A stretch of DNA of 64,000 nt from Tetrastigma voinierianum (lineage: Eukaryota; Streptophyta; Magnoliopsida; Vitales; Vitaceae): contig JAEQBH010004434.1 of the NCBI GenBank assembly GCA_016808115.1, positions 1 through 64,000 of the forward strand, read 5' to 3'. Numbering within the stretch: the stretch's first letter is position 1; every line of letters begins with the position of its first letter. Both the position numbers and the translations under genes were made by a program. Shown here one piece after another: positions 31,810-42,721 of the stretch. The notes beneath the pieces were generated by a model. That model did no database searches, was not told the DNA's origin, and saw only the letters and a list, made by a program, of their open reading frames with translations.

Positions 31810-33030
31810 AGCTTTTTCTCTTTTCTTTTTACATCACCCGACGTTAAGGCATTACAACGTATAGAATATGTAGCTAATGGAGCTCAAACGAATCTGGTTC
31901 TTTCTTATGTCCCGATCAACCATTAATCATTGAGCCAATCCTATCCTCATTAGCTTGAAAGATAGTCGTTGAAAACAAATTTTATTGTATTAAGAAGTAA
32001 ATTTATATGACCATTTTTTCCTCGTACCACATTATGACGTTGGATAATTTAAATAAAAAAAATATTGTATTTAAGTCTAATCCATTGGGTAATTAATATA
32101 ATCTTATTTATTTAAACCAAAGTTGAGCTCAACTTGATCGGAGCCTCAAATTGATAGGTTTGATTGGAATTGCATAATTTAATATATAATTTTAGGACGA
32201 AATTTAAACATAACAACTAAAGAATAAAAACTTATTCTATAAAATATTTAATCTAGGAACTTCCACGCATTATGTTCAAGTTGGCTTCCAACTTCCACCC
32301 CTAATTCTTTCAAAACCAACTAAAAAAATTATTTCTAATCAGCCTAAAATTTCAGTTTATTAAGAAAAAAAAGTTTATAAAGAATGGGAAACCAAGGTCA
32401 CCTGATTTCAAAAAAAAAAAAAAAATCATATCGAACCTTAGGTGCAAGGTCATACTTACAACTTAACACATACGCTAATACACAAGGTTTACTGAAGTCA
32501 TACCTTACACTCCTTATGAAATCGAACTATGCTATCAGATTTCTCATTCTTTTTAACCTTCTTTTTTTAAATAGAATCAAATTAATACACCATAACATCA
32601 TTTTCCGAAAAGACAAAAAAAAAACCCTTAATATATGACTTAACTAGGATACTTTATACACCATCATACCACATTCAAAACCCTGAAGTGGCAAATCCCT
32701 CTACACCTCCATGGAAAAGATGGAAGAAAAACCAGACTTGGCTACCCCTATGTATAGAGCTGAGAATAAATCCATCATCCCCAATACTCCTTTAGTATGA
32801 AAAAAAAAACACACAGCCAGTAAAAGCAAACGAACTCGCTCTACATACATACATACATACATACACAAGTGGGGAGAGGCTGTATTCTATATATGATATA
32901 TATCATAGAAGACAAAAGAAAAGGAAAAAGAGATTGAAAAAAATAAAAAATAAAAAGGTCAAAAAAAGAAATGCATCTTTCCCCAACCCCTTTTGCCCTT
33001 TCTCTTTTCTTTCTTCTTTTTTTTTCTTTT
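31810..33030. other. AT-rich intergenic DNA
   Basis: No gene is recognised. (CATA)n lies at 32846-32866, then T-rich DNA. Confidence 0.5.
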
Positions 33031-33111
33031 TCTTTTTAAGTTTTTCTTCTTAGGATGCTAAGAAGAAAACGATGAAAAGTCCCAACATTGAGAGAGATTC
33101 CCTTCACAAAA

Positions 33112-33117
33112 CAAAAC

Positions 33118-33145
<28 letters not shown>
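33112..33145. repeat. (AAAAC)n microsatellite
   Basis: About six AAAAC units, then AAAAAC units. A shorter complementary GTTTTGTTTTG tract lies at 33390-33415. Confidence 0.9.
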
Positions 33146-33148
<3 letters not shown>

Positions 33149-33199
33149 AAAAAAAGAAAATCTGGAAGTAGTATCCATATAACAAAGCAACAACCAGAA

Positions 33200-33602
33200 A
33201 TTCCTTATCTGTATATGATGCCCGATCGTCGTCGTGGCTCATCGCTCTCTCCATATTCGATTCCTTTCTTACCCAGTGTGCTCAAATGTGTGTCCAGTAG
33301 CATCATCGCCCATGTTGTTGTTCCTCCTGCTACAAAACAAAATTGTGAGTGATCCCTCCCAGGGAGTTTCATTTTCTGTTTTTTGGGTTTGTTTTGTTTT
33401 GTTTTTTTTGTTTTGAAGGGGATGATGCTTCCAGCAAACAGGTCCCACGACAGATGACTGGTCATCGGTGCCAACGGCAACCCATCTGAATCCGGTTTTC
33501 GGGTTAACGTCTTCCATTACCCGGCAATTTTATCTTGGGCGACAACGCTTCTTCTTCAGCAGTATAGATGAATATCTTCTTCGCCATGCTGCAGAACTCA
33601 CT
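33200..33602 (-). CDS. Possible terminal exons of an unrecognised gene
   Basis: On the minus strand, TTTCTTTCAG (acceptor, 33602) is followed by MAKKIFIYTAEEEALSPKI and then, one frame over, EDVNPKTGFRWVAVGTDDQ and SSVVGPVCWKHHPLQ. A second good acceptor (TTTTGTTTTGTAG) lies at about 33331. The codon-like composition and acceptors suggest real exons, with one frame break near 33512. No upstream exons were found and I do not recognise the protein. It could instead be transcribed non-coding DNA. Confidence 0.35.
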
Positions 33603-33949
33603 GAAAGAAAAAAGCACCAATTCAGGGGTGGGGGGTCAGATTCCTGATTGAATTAGGGGTTTAGTTGAGTTGAGTTGAGTCGATAAAGAGCCAAGCTCGA
33701 GCAACAATTAAAAGCAAACTTAGACGATGAATCGTTCTGAATGTTGTAGTACTCACATTGATAGTAACCGAATCATTTGAAAGATAAATCAAACATTATA
33801 TAGTGACTGTTGAAATATTGGGTTCATTTCATTAAATGAATAAATTTGAAACTGGCAAGATCTCTGGTTTTGGGTTGATGTGAGGTGCAATGTTAATAAA
33901 CAATAAATAATGAAACTGGATGGCGGAGCTGCAGACCAAATGGGCATTA

Positions 33950-36760
33950 TTGTTTCAGAACCAACGACGACCGCGAAGGCCCCAATGAGCGGACCGGAAG
34001 CTCGATCTTCGGGTGAATCGATCGTCTGATCCGCCGACCATTGACCGACGATGTCGTACGCTATGTTTAAATGAAGCGCCGTGGATCGTCAATGTCGTAT
34101 CTTCGTGTTGGATGTACGATGCCGTAACGCGCCCCGGGCGTTGTAATCTGCGCTGAATATCAATATCTCTCCGGTTTCTATTTGATGGATGTGCGATCGA
34201 CCGTCGTCAACGGACCTTCGTGATTCGCGTATGGACCGGATAACGCCGAAGGTATTAATATGAAAAAGATCGATCTCTGTACTCGAATGATGGCTAAGAT
34301 TGACGAATAATCTTGAAAGTTTTCCGCTTTGCCACCGTGTTTTGTTGTTGTTTATTCGGGCTTTGGCGCCAACAATTTTTAAGCCGGTGAATGTTGCTCA
34401 ACCGTTTTATTTTCATTGTTCATATAAATGTTTTGTTCTACATAATAATAACCATGATATTATGAATATCATGATCGAAATTCTGTAACTGAAACCGGTT
34501 GGCGTTAATAAACTTCGGCTGATAAAATATTGCAACAACCTCGGCGTACGCCGCGATCAACAATTGTCCTCTGACTGCTGTGGTGAGTTGTTTTTAAATC
34601 GCGCTGTTCTCGTGTTCAACCAATGCCGATTTCGAATCGCCGGTTTTTCTTTCGACTAACCGGATGGACGTTATCGATTGGACCATCGAACGTATCAGTG
34701 ATACGCGTTGGCTCCGGATTTGTTTGACTCTGAAGTCGCGAGAACCATTAACGGTTCTGGCGAAAACGTCGGATGGTTGAATGTTGATGATTGAATACTG
34801 GTCAAATTAAGCATCTTATTAATTGGATGGCTGAATCACTCTTAACGTCAATACCAGTGATCCTCTCCACGGGCGATCAGTATTCAAACGAAGGGCCTGA
34901 AACCATTCCAGTAATAATCTTTATGGTCTTTGTTAACAAACTGTTAATAAACTCAGATCTGGGTTTTCATCTTAAATAATACAGTTTTATGACTAACGAC
35001 GACTATTAACTGAAACAAAGGATGACCTTAACAATGAAATTCGTTAGTGAGATCTTGCTGGATCGTGTCTCTTAGAAGCTACCAACGGGATTATTAGTTC
35101 ATGTATAATAAAGTTCTGGAATGAAACTAACTGGACTAATTAGTTACAGTAATAAAATGATGAAACTTTGTTGAGATCCGAAAATAAGAAAAAATGAAAG
35201 AAAAGTGGAAGAAAATTTAGAAAATAAAAAAAAAGTTGTTGTGAATGTTTTATGTTGATCAAATGATTTATTTGTTTGCTTATATTATGAGGACCAGAAG
35301 GTGCATACCAAATTTTGAAATTAACATTTGTTTCTTTGTTTTCATGATGACTCAACGAAAATCGTTTAACGATATTTTCCTTATGATATTCGGGACTTCA
35401 ACGGGCATGATACAGCTCAACACATCATACCAATTATAGAAGTCTGGTTGCTGAGGGTAAAACTGGAGGCCTTATATTATTGTATATAATGCGTTTACCG
35501 TTTTGAAGGTTTGTATAAATCAGTTCGATTAACTGACTTAACGAACGTTGTTGAGTTCATCTGGCGAACGATTAAAAACGTTGTTAAAGATCTGAAACCA
35601 TTGTTAAAATATGTTCAATAAGAATCGCTGGATGCGAATAAAGCGCATTCTTGGGCGGCGCGCCAATCGTTCGTCGGTGGATTAGGCGCATCTGGATCGG
35701 CGATTTTCGCGCTGGATATTCCGGCCAACTGGTTAAAAAAGTTTACAAGGTACCGTTTGCGATTCATTCCTAAATTCGATATGGTACTCAGACTCTCCTT
35801 TTGTAGTTTTAAGATATCTTTGAGGATGCGTATCATTTCTAATGAAAAATTACCAGAATCTGAAACCCAAACTTCAATATGAGTTAATATTATTAACAAT
35901 CAAATATTGATAATCAATGTTCAAATTTGGCTGATTTTGATGGTGCTGTAAAGATAGATAAGAAGTCAGGTGGAGATAGTTTGTTAGTGTTGTTGTTAAT
36001 AAAATATAAACTGTGTATGGGGCGCTGTTTTATCACCTCTTCTGATAAAATATATATGTGATTATCCATATAAACAATATGAATGAAGTCAATAGAGTTG
36101 GATTTTTGATATTATCCAGTTCTTTTTAATAAACCATCCGTATTTCGTTGGATGAAATTCAGACAATAGTGGATCTGTATCCTTCTTTGAACTAGTTTCA
36201 ATATAATAAATTTGACTGTGGTGAAGTTTTTCTATCACAGAGGTGATTTTACAATAACTGTTTGGAACGAAATTCGTGAATGAAATAAATTCAGATTGAA
36301 GCTCTTTCAACAAATTTATCGTAGTGATTATAAATGTTAATAATTTCTTGAAAGTTGTCAATATCTGAGGAAGAATGCCATTCTTTTTTGTTAGTAACAT
36401 CTTGTATTAATAAATCTTGGATTGACTCAGAAATGATGGTTAAACCGACGTCATTATGTAGACTAATTACGTGACCTTGAATGAGATCCGTTTCGTTGAT
36501 AAGATAGTGATTGATCGCCGTTCTTGGATGACGAAAGAATTGTTTACAAAAATATATTAACCTTCGGATCTTCATCAGATCAGTAAAATATGAATGATGA
36601 TTCACGTCTGACATGGCGCCGTTGTGCCATAACGCCTGTAATTCAAGTGGGATGATGACCTTTCTGTTATGTTAGACAAACCGGCTGAATCGGAAGGCGC
36701 TGCTCTGGACTGCTCTTTTCAAATCTATGTAGCCTGTCTTAAGTTGTTTAAACTAGGAGA
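33950..36760. other. Unexplained CpG-rich block
   Basis: From about 33960 to 34800, and again at 35630-35720, CG dinucleotides are dense (GATCG, CCGACGATG, GGCGGCGCGCC), unlike flanking AT-rich DNA. Minus-strand ORFs at 36291-36614 (107 aa) and 35615-35899 (94 aa), and a plus-strand ORF at 34791-34979, are open but match nothing I know. A plus-strand frame near 35660 reads SFVGGLGASGSAIFALDIPA. No terminal repeats or splice pattern were found. Confidence 0.4.
36291..36614 (-). CDS. Hypothetical ORF in the CpG-rich block
   Basis: 107 codons from ATG to stop, beginning MSDVNHHSYFTDLMKIRRL, with even, coding-like residue use (FCKQFFRHPRTAINHYL, NFQEIINIYNHYDKFVERA). No family is recognised. No TATA, leader or neighbour argues for expression. 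It may be chance, an exon or foreign DNA. Confidence 0.2.
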   Translation of the reverse strand: MSDVNHHSYFTDLMKIRRLIYFCKQFFRHPRTAINHYLINETDLIQGHVISLHNDVGLTIISESIQDLLIQDVTNKKEWHSSSDIDNFQEIINIYNHYDKFVERASI

Positions 36761-36989
36761 TGCTTGGGACTTTGGCCAGAAACTCAGTAGACATTAAAAC
36801 ACAAAAGTATGCTGGTTCAATAACAGAAAAATTCAATAACATATTAAAAATGAACTTTTGCTCATTAAATGTGTAGAGAAAAAGATGATTTAAAAATCCT
36901 TTTAAGGCTGGTTTGCAACAACAAGTGTAGTAGGAGGACAATGTTTGGCTAAAATCATGAAGGGAAAAAAAAAGGAAAAAGCAGCTTAT

Positions 36990-37151
36990 GAAGAAAATAA
37001 TAAAAAGCACTCCCAAAGTAATATATATTAGGAAGCAACATGTTTTAAATGAAAAGCAAAGCATGAAGAGAAAAAAATGAAAAGCAAAGCATGGAGAGAA
37101 AATAATAAAAAGCACTCCCAAAGTAATATATATTAGGAAGTAACATGTTTT
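36990..37151. repeat. Tandem duplication, period 105 bp
   Basis: The stretch from AAAATAATAAAAAGCACTCC to 'GGAAG(C/T)AACATGTTTT' at 36992-37046 recurs at 37097-37151 with one or two differences. Confidence 0.9.
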
Positions 37152-37709
37152 CATTCCACCCCACCCGGGGGTAAATGATGTGATATGTTAGGGAGTCTCG
37201 TATATTTCATTTTTTAGGAAAACTTGAAAGATGCAATAAGAATTAACTCAAAACACCCAATAATCAGACACAATGAATGATTTCAGATAAGAAATTGCAC
37301 TCATCAATATACATGTCGGTATCTAAAAAAGGAAACAGGAAATGAAGATGTTCTTCCTCCCCTCCCCAATGAGTCCACGGAAACAAAACCTCGGTTTATA
37401 AGAAGACGAGAAAAGGGTTGATCGAAATGGCATGGGAGGCTGTGGCAAGAACCCCAAGATGCATGCTGTGGCTGGATATAACAGAAGATGGCATATTGCT
37501 TAGTTGTCTCATGAGCCTCCGTACTCCAACACGTAGCTCTCCATTTTCACCTCTGAAAAGTAGATGATTTTGTCAAGGCGGTATAAGGTAAGCATTAATT
37601 CCTTCAGTGTGATGACACCTACCTAAGGAATATAAATGCATCGCCAGCCATACTTTAGATTGACAATACCTCATCCAGTAGTCAGTAAGTGCCGCCTAGG
37701 TTGCCTACA

Positions 37710-39160
37710 AAATAATAATTTTATTTTAAATTACCAATAAATAGGGGCTGAATAACAAAAAAAGCATACTATTAGAAAAAAAGTAACCAAAATGCCAACT
37801 ATCATTAAATTCCTTCATGGCATAAGTATGGTTTTCTTGGATCCTAGTTCATTAACCTCTTTCTAGAAATGTCTTCCATTTGTAGTTTAAATTAAGGAAA
37901 GACAGGAGGCATAGGTCCCCTCAAACAAAATAGAGAAAACTATAGGTACAAGAGAATAAAACCATAACAAACTCAAATGGTGCAATGAGAAATGAATAAC
38001 TTGGTATACTATTCTTCAACCAAACATCATAACCTACTAAACTGCTTTCAGAAAGGAAGTTTTGCTAAAGTTGAACTGATTAAGGATTCTCCAAGTGAAT
38101 CTACAGACTAAGGCAGAAAGAAGGTAAGCCAGATCCGTTTTAGAAAAATTGCTCCCTCATTGGATTAGGAAACTGGATCTCAGAGTATAATATTCAACAT
38201 ACATCTTCTCTTAGCTTCCTTAAGTTCCAATCAGCAAGCTAGCATCTCAAACATAGACAATTCTCTTCACCCAATAGTACGGAGGAAGCATGAAGTATAA
38301 ATCACCTTACCAGGTGGATTAAGGATACACAATATGGATAGTGCTTCAAGTTACAAGTGACTAGCACCAGAAGCACCCAATACTGCCAAAACACTTTCAT
38401 ATGTGATCTAGTTTTACCCAGAAACTCCTGTTCTGTAAAATAGATTCTGCAAAACTTGCCCCAGCTGCTGCAAAGAAAACCAAGGGAAAGCATTATCATA
38501 TGCTTCTACATTTTCCTTTTTATTGGTAAAACAAGAGTATATTAAAGAGGCTAAAGAGCGGCTAGAGAACAACGAAAAGAAACCTTACCCCTTCACAATA
38601 AGCATCACAAACAAAGGAAAAGTAGCAAAGAACCTCTCCCTCAATTAACACCCACCCAATCAATGAATTGACCTGAGATATTATGAACCATCCTCTATAT
38701 GACTCTACTTTACAGACATCCTCCTACTTTTCAAGATATTCTACAGACAACTTGCACGATTGTTAAAAAAGAAAAAAAAAAGAAACTAGAAAAGAATCAT
38801 ACTTAGTTTGGATGTGGTTTTAAATAAAATAGATCCAACTCACAAATATTCAGCCCCTCACTACTTAAAGAGCAACAAAAGACTCCTGGATGAGGAAGTT
38901 TAGCCCACACCTAATTCAGTGTATCCATCATGAAATAATTTACTTATAGAATGCCAATACAGGAAATATATATAAAAAAAAAAAGTGCAAATGAGTTAAA
39001 TCAAAAATTTTTTAGATTATGTGCTCAAATCATAGACCCATAAGTAGAAAAGTAGCATCATAAGACAGTAATTCAACCAAATTTCCAGCTTGTAAGTTTG
39101 TCAGAAACTCAATATAGCTAAAGCAACTCAGTAACAAAACAAATTCTGGCATAGATGTTA
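37710..39160 (-). other. ARF intron 6, about 1.46 kb
   Basis: Lies between the donor at 39162 and the acceptor at 37705. I looked for additional exons and saw none. Confidence 0.6.
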
Positions 39161-39162
39161 AC

Positions 39163-39242
39163 CTCGAAATATGTGACGAAAGTGCATTCATTGCCATGCA
39201 GATCTGTTGCAGCCAATTCCTGCCAGGGTGGCAACAGGACAT
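39163..39242 (-). CDS. ARF1: ARF exon 6: frame-broken B3 segment
   Basis: WQELAATDLHGNE is followed by one missing base at AATGCAC (about 39187), after which HFRHIFR-type codons appear in the next frame. A second break lies upstream at ATGTCCTGTTG (about 39235). Donor GTTAAC is at 39162. Confidence 0.8.
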
Positions 39243-39352
39243 CTGGTAGCGAAACTAAACTAAATTGGAAGGTATAAATACAAATGGAAGTGGATGATGA
39301 AAGCATTAATATGCTAAAATAAAAAATAATTGGGTTAAAATTTTAAACCAAC

Positions 39353-39505
39353 CAATGATGGTAGACATTCATCTGCATGTCTTCGAAGAACAGAGAATCC
39401 ACCATGGGTGCTCGTGTCAGAAGCAGTAAGTGTCTTGCAAAATGAATGGATTGTGCATCTTTGAGGTTCTGGGAGTGGAGGATCAGGACTAACAACCTCA
39501 CTTTG
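39353..39505 (-). CDS. ARF1: ARF exon 5: start of the B3 domain
   Basis: 51 codons, phase 0, between CAATCAG and TTG/GTTGG. QSEVVSPDPPLPEPQRC is followed by IHSFCKTLTASDTSTHGG and LRRHADECLPSL. This is the most conserved part of ARF B3 domains and contains the DNA-contact segment. It is undamaged, unlike its neighbours. Confidence 0.93.
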
Positions 39506-40169
39506 CTGATTGAAAAGAAAGAACAAAAGCCGCTTAAGCACGAAAGAGAAGAAGAGATATAAATATCATGGGTTAGGAAAGCGTCATAGGTTGGTAGTGA
39601 ATGTAGTTGCTTGAGTAATGAATTGCTTAAAATCCACTTGCTCAGATTTTTTACTATAAGAAGGAAGAGCTTACATCTGGTTCAGGTGCAGAGTTATTTG
39701 TGCATACACTTCATCGGTTTCTGCTTCTGCCTATATTCCAACCAAAAAAGTACAGTGAAACAAGGATTAAAGAGTAACCAATCTTTTCTGATAAAGGACA
39801 AAAAAGTGAAGATGAAAGTGATCCACTATGATATTGAAAACTGATAGTGAGCAAAACCTTACCCGAAGTTGAACATGAACTACTTTGCAAAGTATTTTAG
39901 ATGGCAGATCGAATGAAGGCATTTGCTGGTCTAACCCTTGGTGTGTAGTTGATGCTAAGCTGTGAGAAGACAGGATAAAATTTATGAACATGGAATCAAT
40001 ACAACAAAAAATAAGGCAACAAAAACATTATAATACGTAAATAGGAGCCTGGGAGTTTTGATTCAAGGTATTACAGGAGCATATATCAGATAGTTAAATA
40101 AGTAAAGCATTAACTTGAACCTTCTTGGCTCAATAAATGGAGAGATAGTCACATATATGAGCATAAGTA

Positions 40170-40295
40170 AATAACAATTTTTTTTTTTTGATAGGAAAAT
40201 GTTTTTTATCTTTTTTTCCTACATTGGGACTCTACCACTGTAGCCGCATCCCATCCCTCTACCACTTGAGGCAAGCCTCAAGGGCATGCAAATAA
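40170..40295. mobile_element. LINE/SINE tail-like fragment in an ARF intron
   Basis: TTTTTTTTTTGATAGGAAAA, CCTACATTGGGACTCTACCA, CTACCACTTGAGGCAAGCC. It resembles the 18815-18935 fragment at its CAAGCCTCAAGGG end. Confidence 0.4.
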
Positions 40296-41503
40296 TAAAT
40301 ATCAAAAGACAAAATAAAGCAACAACGTGTAAAAGCTTCATTGAGACAACCATGCATACACTCATCAAGGAGATAAATCAGATGGAAATTAACTAAATTA
40401 GGTCCATCCTAATCATAAAAGCTAATTAACAAAATACAAGGACAAAAACAAAAAAGCTCTATGCAAGCTCAGCACGTAGAACACTGTTGTTAAGGACATA
40501 AATATGATGAGATTTAACTAATTTAGGCTTCCATTTCCAGATCGACAATATATTTAATTTGTACACTGCAAATGAAAGTAGTCTAGTACACATATGACTG
40601 TAAAATCAAATACAACAATTACATTTCAACCTCAATGAAGAAAATGCCATTTTATTGCACTGTGGGACCATACAACATATCATTGTATGGTCTGTATAAC
40701 CAATATACCTGTTATGTGACGCGTGGGAAGTAATAAACTCGCTCCCCTTCGCGGGAACAGTTACCAAGGGTCCAGCATGCATGCCATAGTTCATATATAG
40801 AGGCATCACAAGGGGGTTCTGGAAGCAACAACAGGTCATGGAAAAATTTGAAACATGAAAGGTAGCAGAAACAAAGTTTAAAAAATAGAATTTTAATTTT
40901 TTTTAAAAAAAAAAAAGCAAAACACATGTATGAAGCTGCTAATTATTGAGTCATAAAAACATGCTAGTAGTGATTAAAAAGAGTTATATTATTATTTAAA
41001 CATATAACACAAGCGATCGAAAAGAATAATAACCAATAATATAGAAAAACACCAAGACATACTTATGCATGACCAGCAGTAGAGGTATAATCACATGGTT
41101 TTACTTGCACAAATCAAACTGTTGAGCCTGCAACTTATCATAAAACACCTCTTTATTCTTTGAGATGATGTTTCTAGAACATATGCTAAACAAACCAGCT
41201 TTATTCAACTCTAATTATGCAAATTCTAATGCTTGTTGATAGTAAAATCATTGTCATATGAACCCTCTCCCTCTCCAATGGCAGGCATACAATTCATTTC
41301 TAATTTTAGTTCAACGGAAAAATCAAATAGCTTTAAGGTCACTCTGGATCGTACAAAGAAATGCTTAGCGTTTTCCCTCCCTCTTCCCAAGATCTAAAAG
41401 GAGCCATTGAGTTATCAGCTCTTACCCTTTCTAGTTCTACTTAGCATCTCTTGCAACAATCAAGTAAAGAGCAACAATTTTCAAAAGAAAATAAATATCA
41501 AAC

Positions 41504-41613
41504 CTGCATGAGGCCCTCCTGATGGATAATTCGAGGCTACCAGCGCCATCAGAAACCACACAAATGTCAAGAGACTTAATTTGTTGCAACAGCCTCCTCA
41601 GATTAATAGTGAA
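41504..41613 (-). CDS. ARF1: ARF first coding exon with leader
   Basis: The acceptor TTTGCAG lies at 41614. After 64 nt of leader, ATG at 41549-41547 opens MALVASNYPSGGPHA, similar to ARF1-clade N-termini. The exon ends CATGCAG/GTTTG in phase 1. The ATG is the first in the exon that leads into the conserved frame. Confidence 0.75.
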
Positions 41614-42544
41614 CTGCAAATAATAAAACCCTAAGCACTTATGCTTTTTGAGCTGCCAAGTTAAAGCTTAAATGACTCAATTTGGTGTTACTGTCTCTGC
41701 TTTATACCTCAAATGCTGCAAAAGACTGTAGGCTGTTCGAACTTTAACGGCAACTAAAAAAAAACCGTGAACTGTTCAGAAGCGGTATGTACTGTGAAAC
41801 CCCCTTTATAGCTCAAAGTCAGCAAATTTTCTGCAAAGTTAAAATTCAAAGATTCTTTACTCAATACAGACAAATAACTTTTCTTTTGAAGCAAAAAAGT
41901 GGAATATAGAACATGTTTCTGATTCCATGCAAGAACATAGTGCTTCAGAAACCCTGGTTGCAGGGTTGAAAGCACGAATTAACTAAGATCATTTATAAAA
42001 ATCTAAATTTGAGGCACCATCTGAGTGAGACAAACTGCAGGAAAACAAACCAAAACGCAACGAAAAAATTAGCTGAGCTGAGCCCAATGCAATCCCACCG
42101 CTCAGCGCATACCTGGAGGCGCTTGTTTTCCCTTTCCCTTCTACTTTCTCAGCCACCAAACAAAACACGAACAGTAAATTCACCTCCGTGTCCACTCAGA
42201 TCCACATGAGGTCAACGAATCGGCCAAAACACCGTTTGGCCGCAGAGAAAACAGGAAAACAAACTCACTACACCCACACCTTCACACACACCACACCGCC
42301 CTCCTCCAAAAACTCCATCCTCTCCATCTGACCTACACTTTGTAGCCACCAAATCACTTCAACCCTTAAAATCACCCTCAACTCCGATCCATGGCGAAGG
42401 TAAGGGAATCAACTAAACCTCGCCATCAAACCACAGACAAAAATGCACTAACACACAAAACCGCAGTACAACTACACGCCTCCCATATTCCCATTTTCCC
42501 CCTACTTTCTCAGCCACCAAACAGAACAAAACCAAAAAGCTTAC

Positions 42545-42721
42545 CTCAGATCCGGAAGAGATGAATGGAACAGCAGGAAACTCGACGTTTCGCAGAAGAA
42601 CAATCGTTGAATCCGTTAGGGTTTTTCTGCTTGGAAAGGAGAGAAAAAAAACCAGAAATTGAAGAAATTGATAGATCGAAGAATCGATGGGTCTTTGCCT
42701 GGTTGAAGCCGACACGACCAA
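42545..42721 (-). promoter_or_regulatory. Probable ARF 5' untranslated exon and promoter-proximal DNA
   Basis: The minus strand shows ...TCCGGATCTGAG/GTAAGC with the donor at 42544. The leader intron would end at the acceptor at 41614. CT-rich, GC-balanced sequence upstream is typical of a plant leader. A partial duplicate (CTACTTTCTCAGCCACCAAA) occurs at 42140 and about 42502, about 360 bp apart. Confidence 0.5.

Larger units (their letters stand above)
37390..41549 (-). pseudogene. ARF1: ARF1-like auxin response factor, 5' half, indel-ridden
   Basis: Exons on the minus strand: 41549-41504 (ATG; MALVASNYPSGGPHA), about 40820-40690 (ELWHAC...REGERVYYFP), 39959-39863 (HQGLDQQMPSFDLPSKILCK), 39730-39675 (ETDEVYAQITL), 39505-39353 (HSFCKTLTASDTSTHGGFSV), 39242-39163 (WQELAATDLHGNE), 37704-37623 (QPRRHLLTTG; GDAFIFL) and 37552-37390 (GENGELRVGVRR; SSVISSHSMHLGVLATASHA). 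These make up the dimerisation flank and B3 DNA-binding domain of an ARF1-clade factor, which binds TGTCNN auxin elements in the nucleus. Splice sites are kept, but small indels occur in exons 2, 4, 6, 7 and 8. The Auxin_resp and PB1 domains are absent. Unexplained DNA lies where they should be. Confidence 0.88.

Noticed and set aside
36753..37154. 133-codon minus-strand ORF
   Set aside because: Largely a translation of the 105-bp tandem duplication (repeated FKTCCFLIYITLGV), Phe/Cys-rich, no family.
42413..42721. 102-codon minus-strand ORF
   Set aside because: It overlaps the ARF leader exon and its intron donor. Residues look like translated leader, with no family match.
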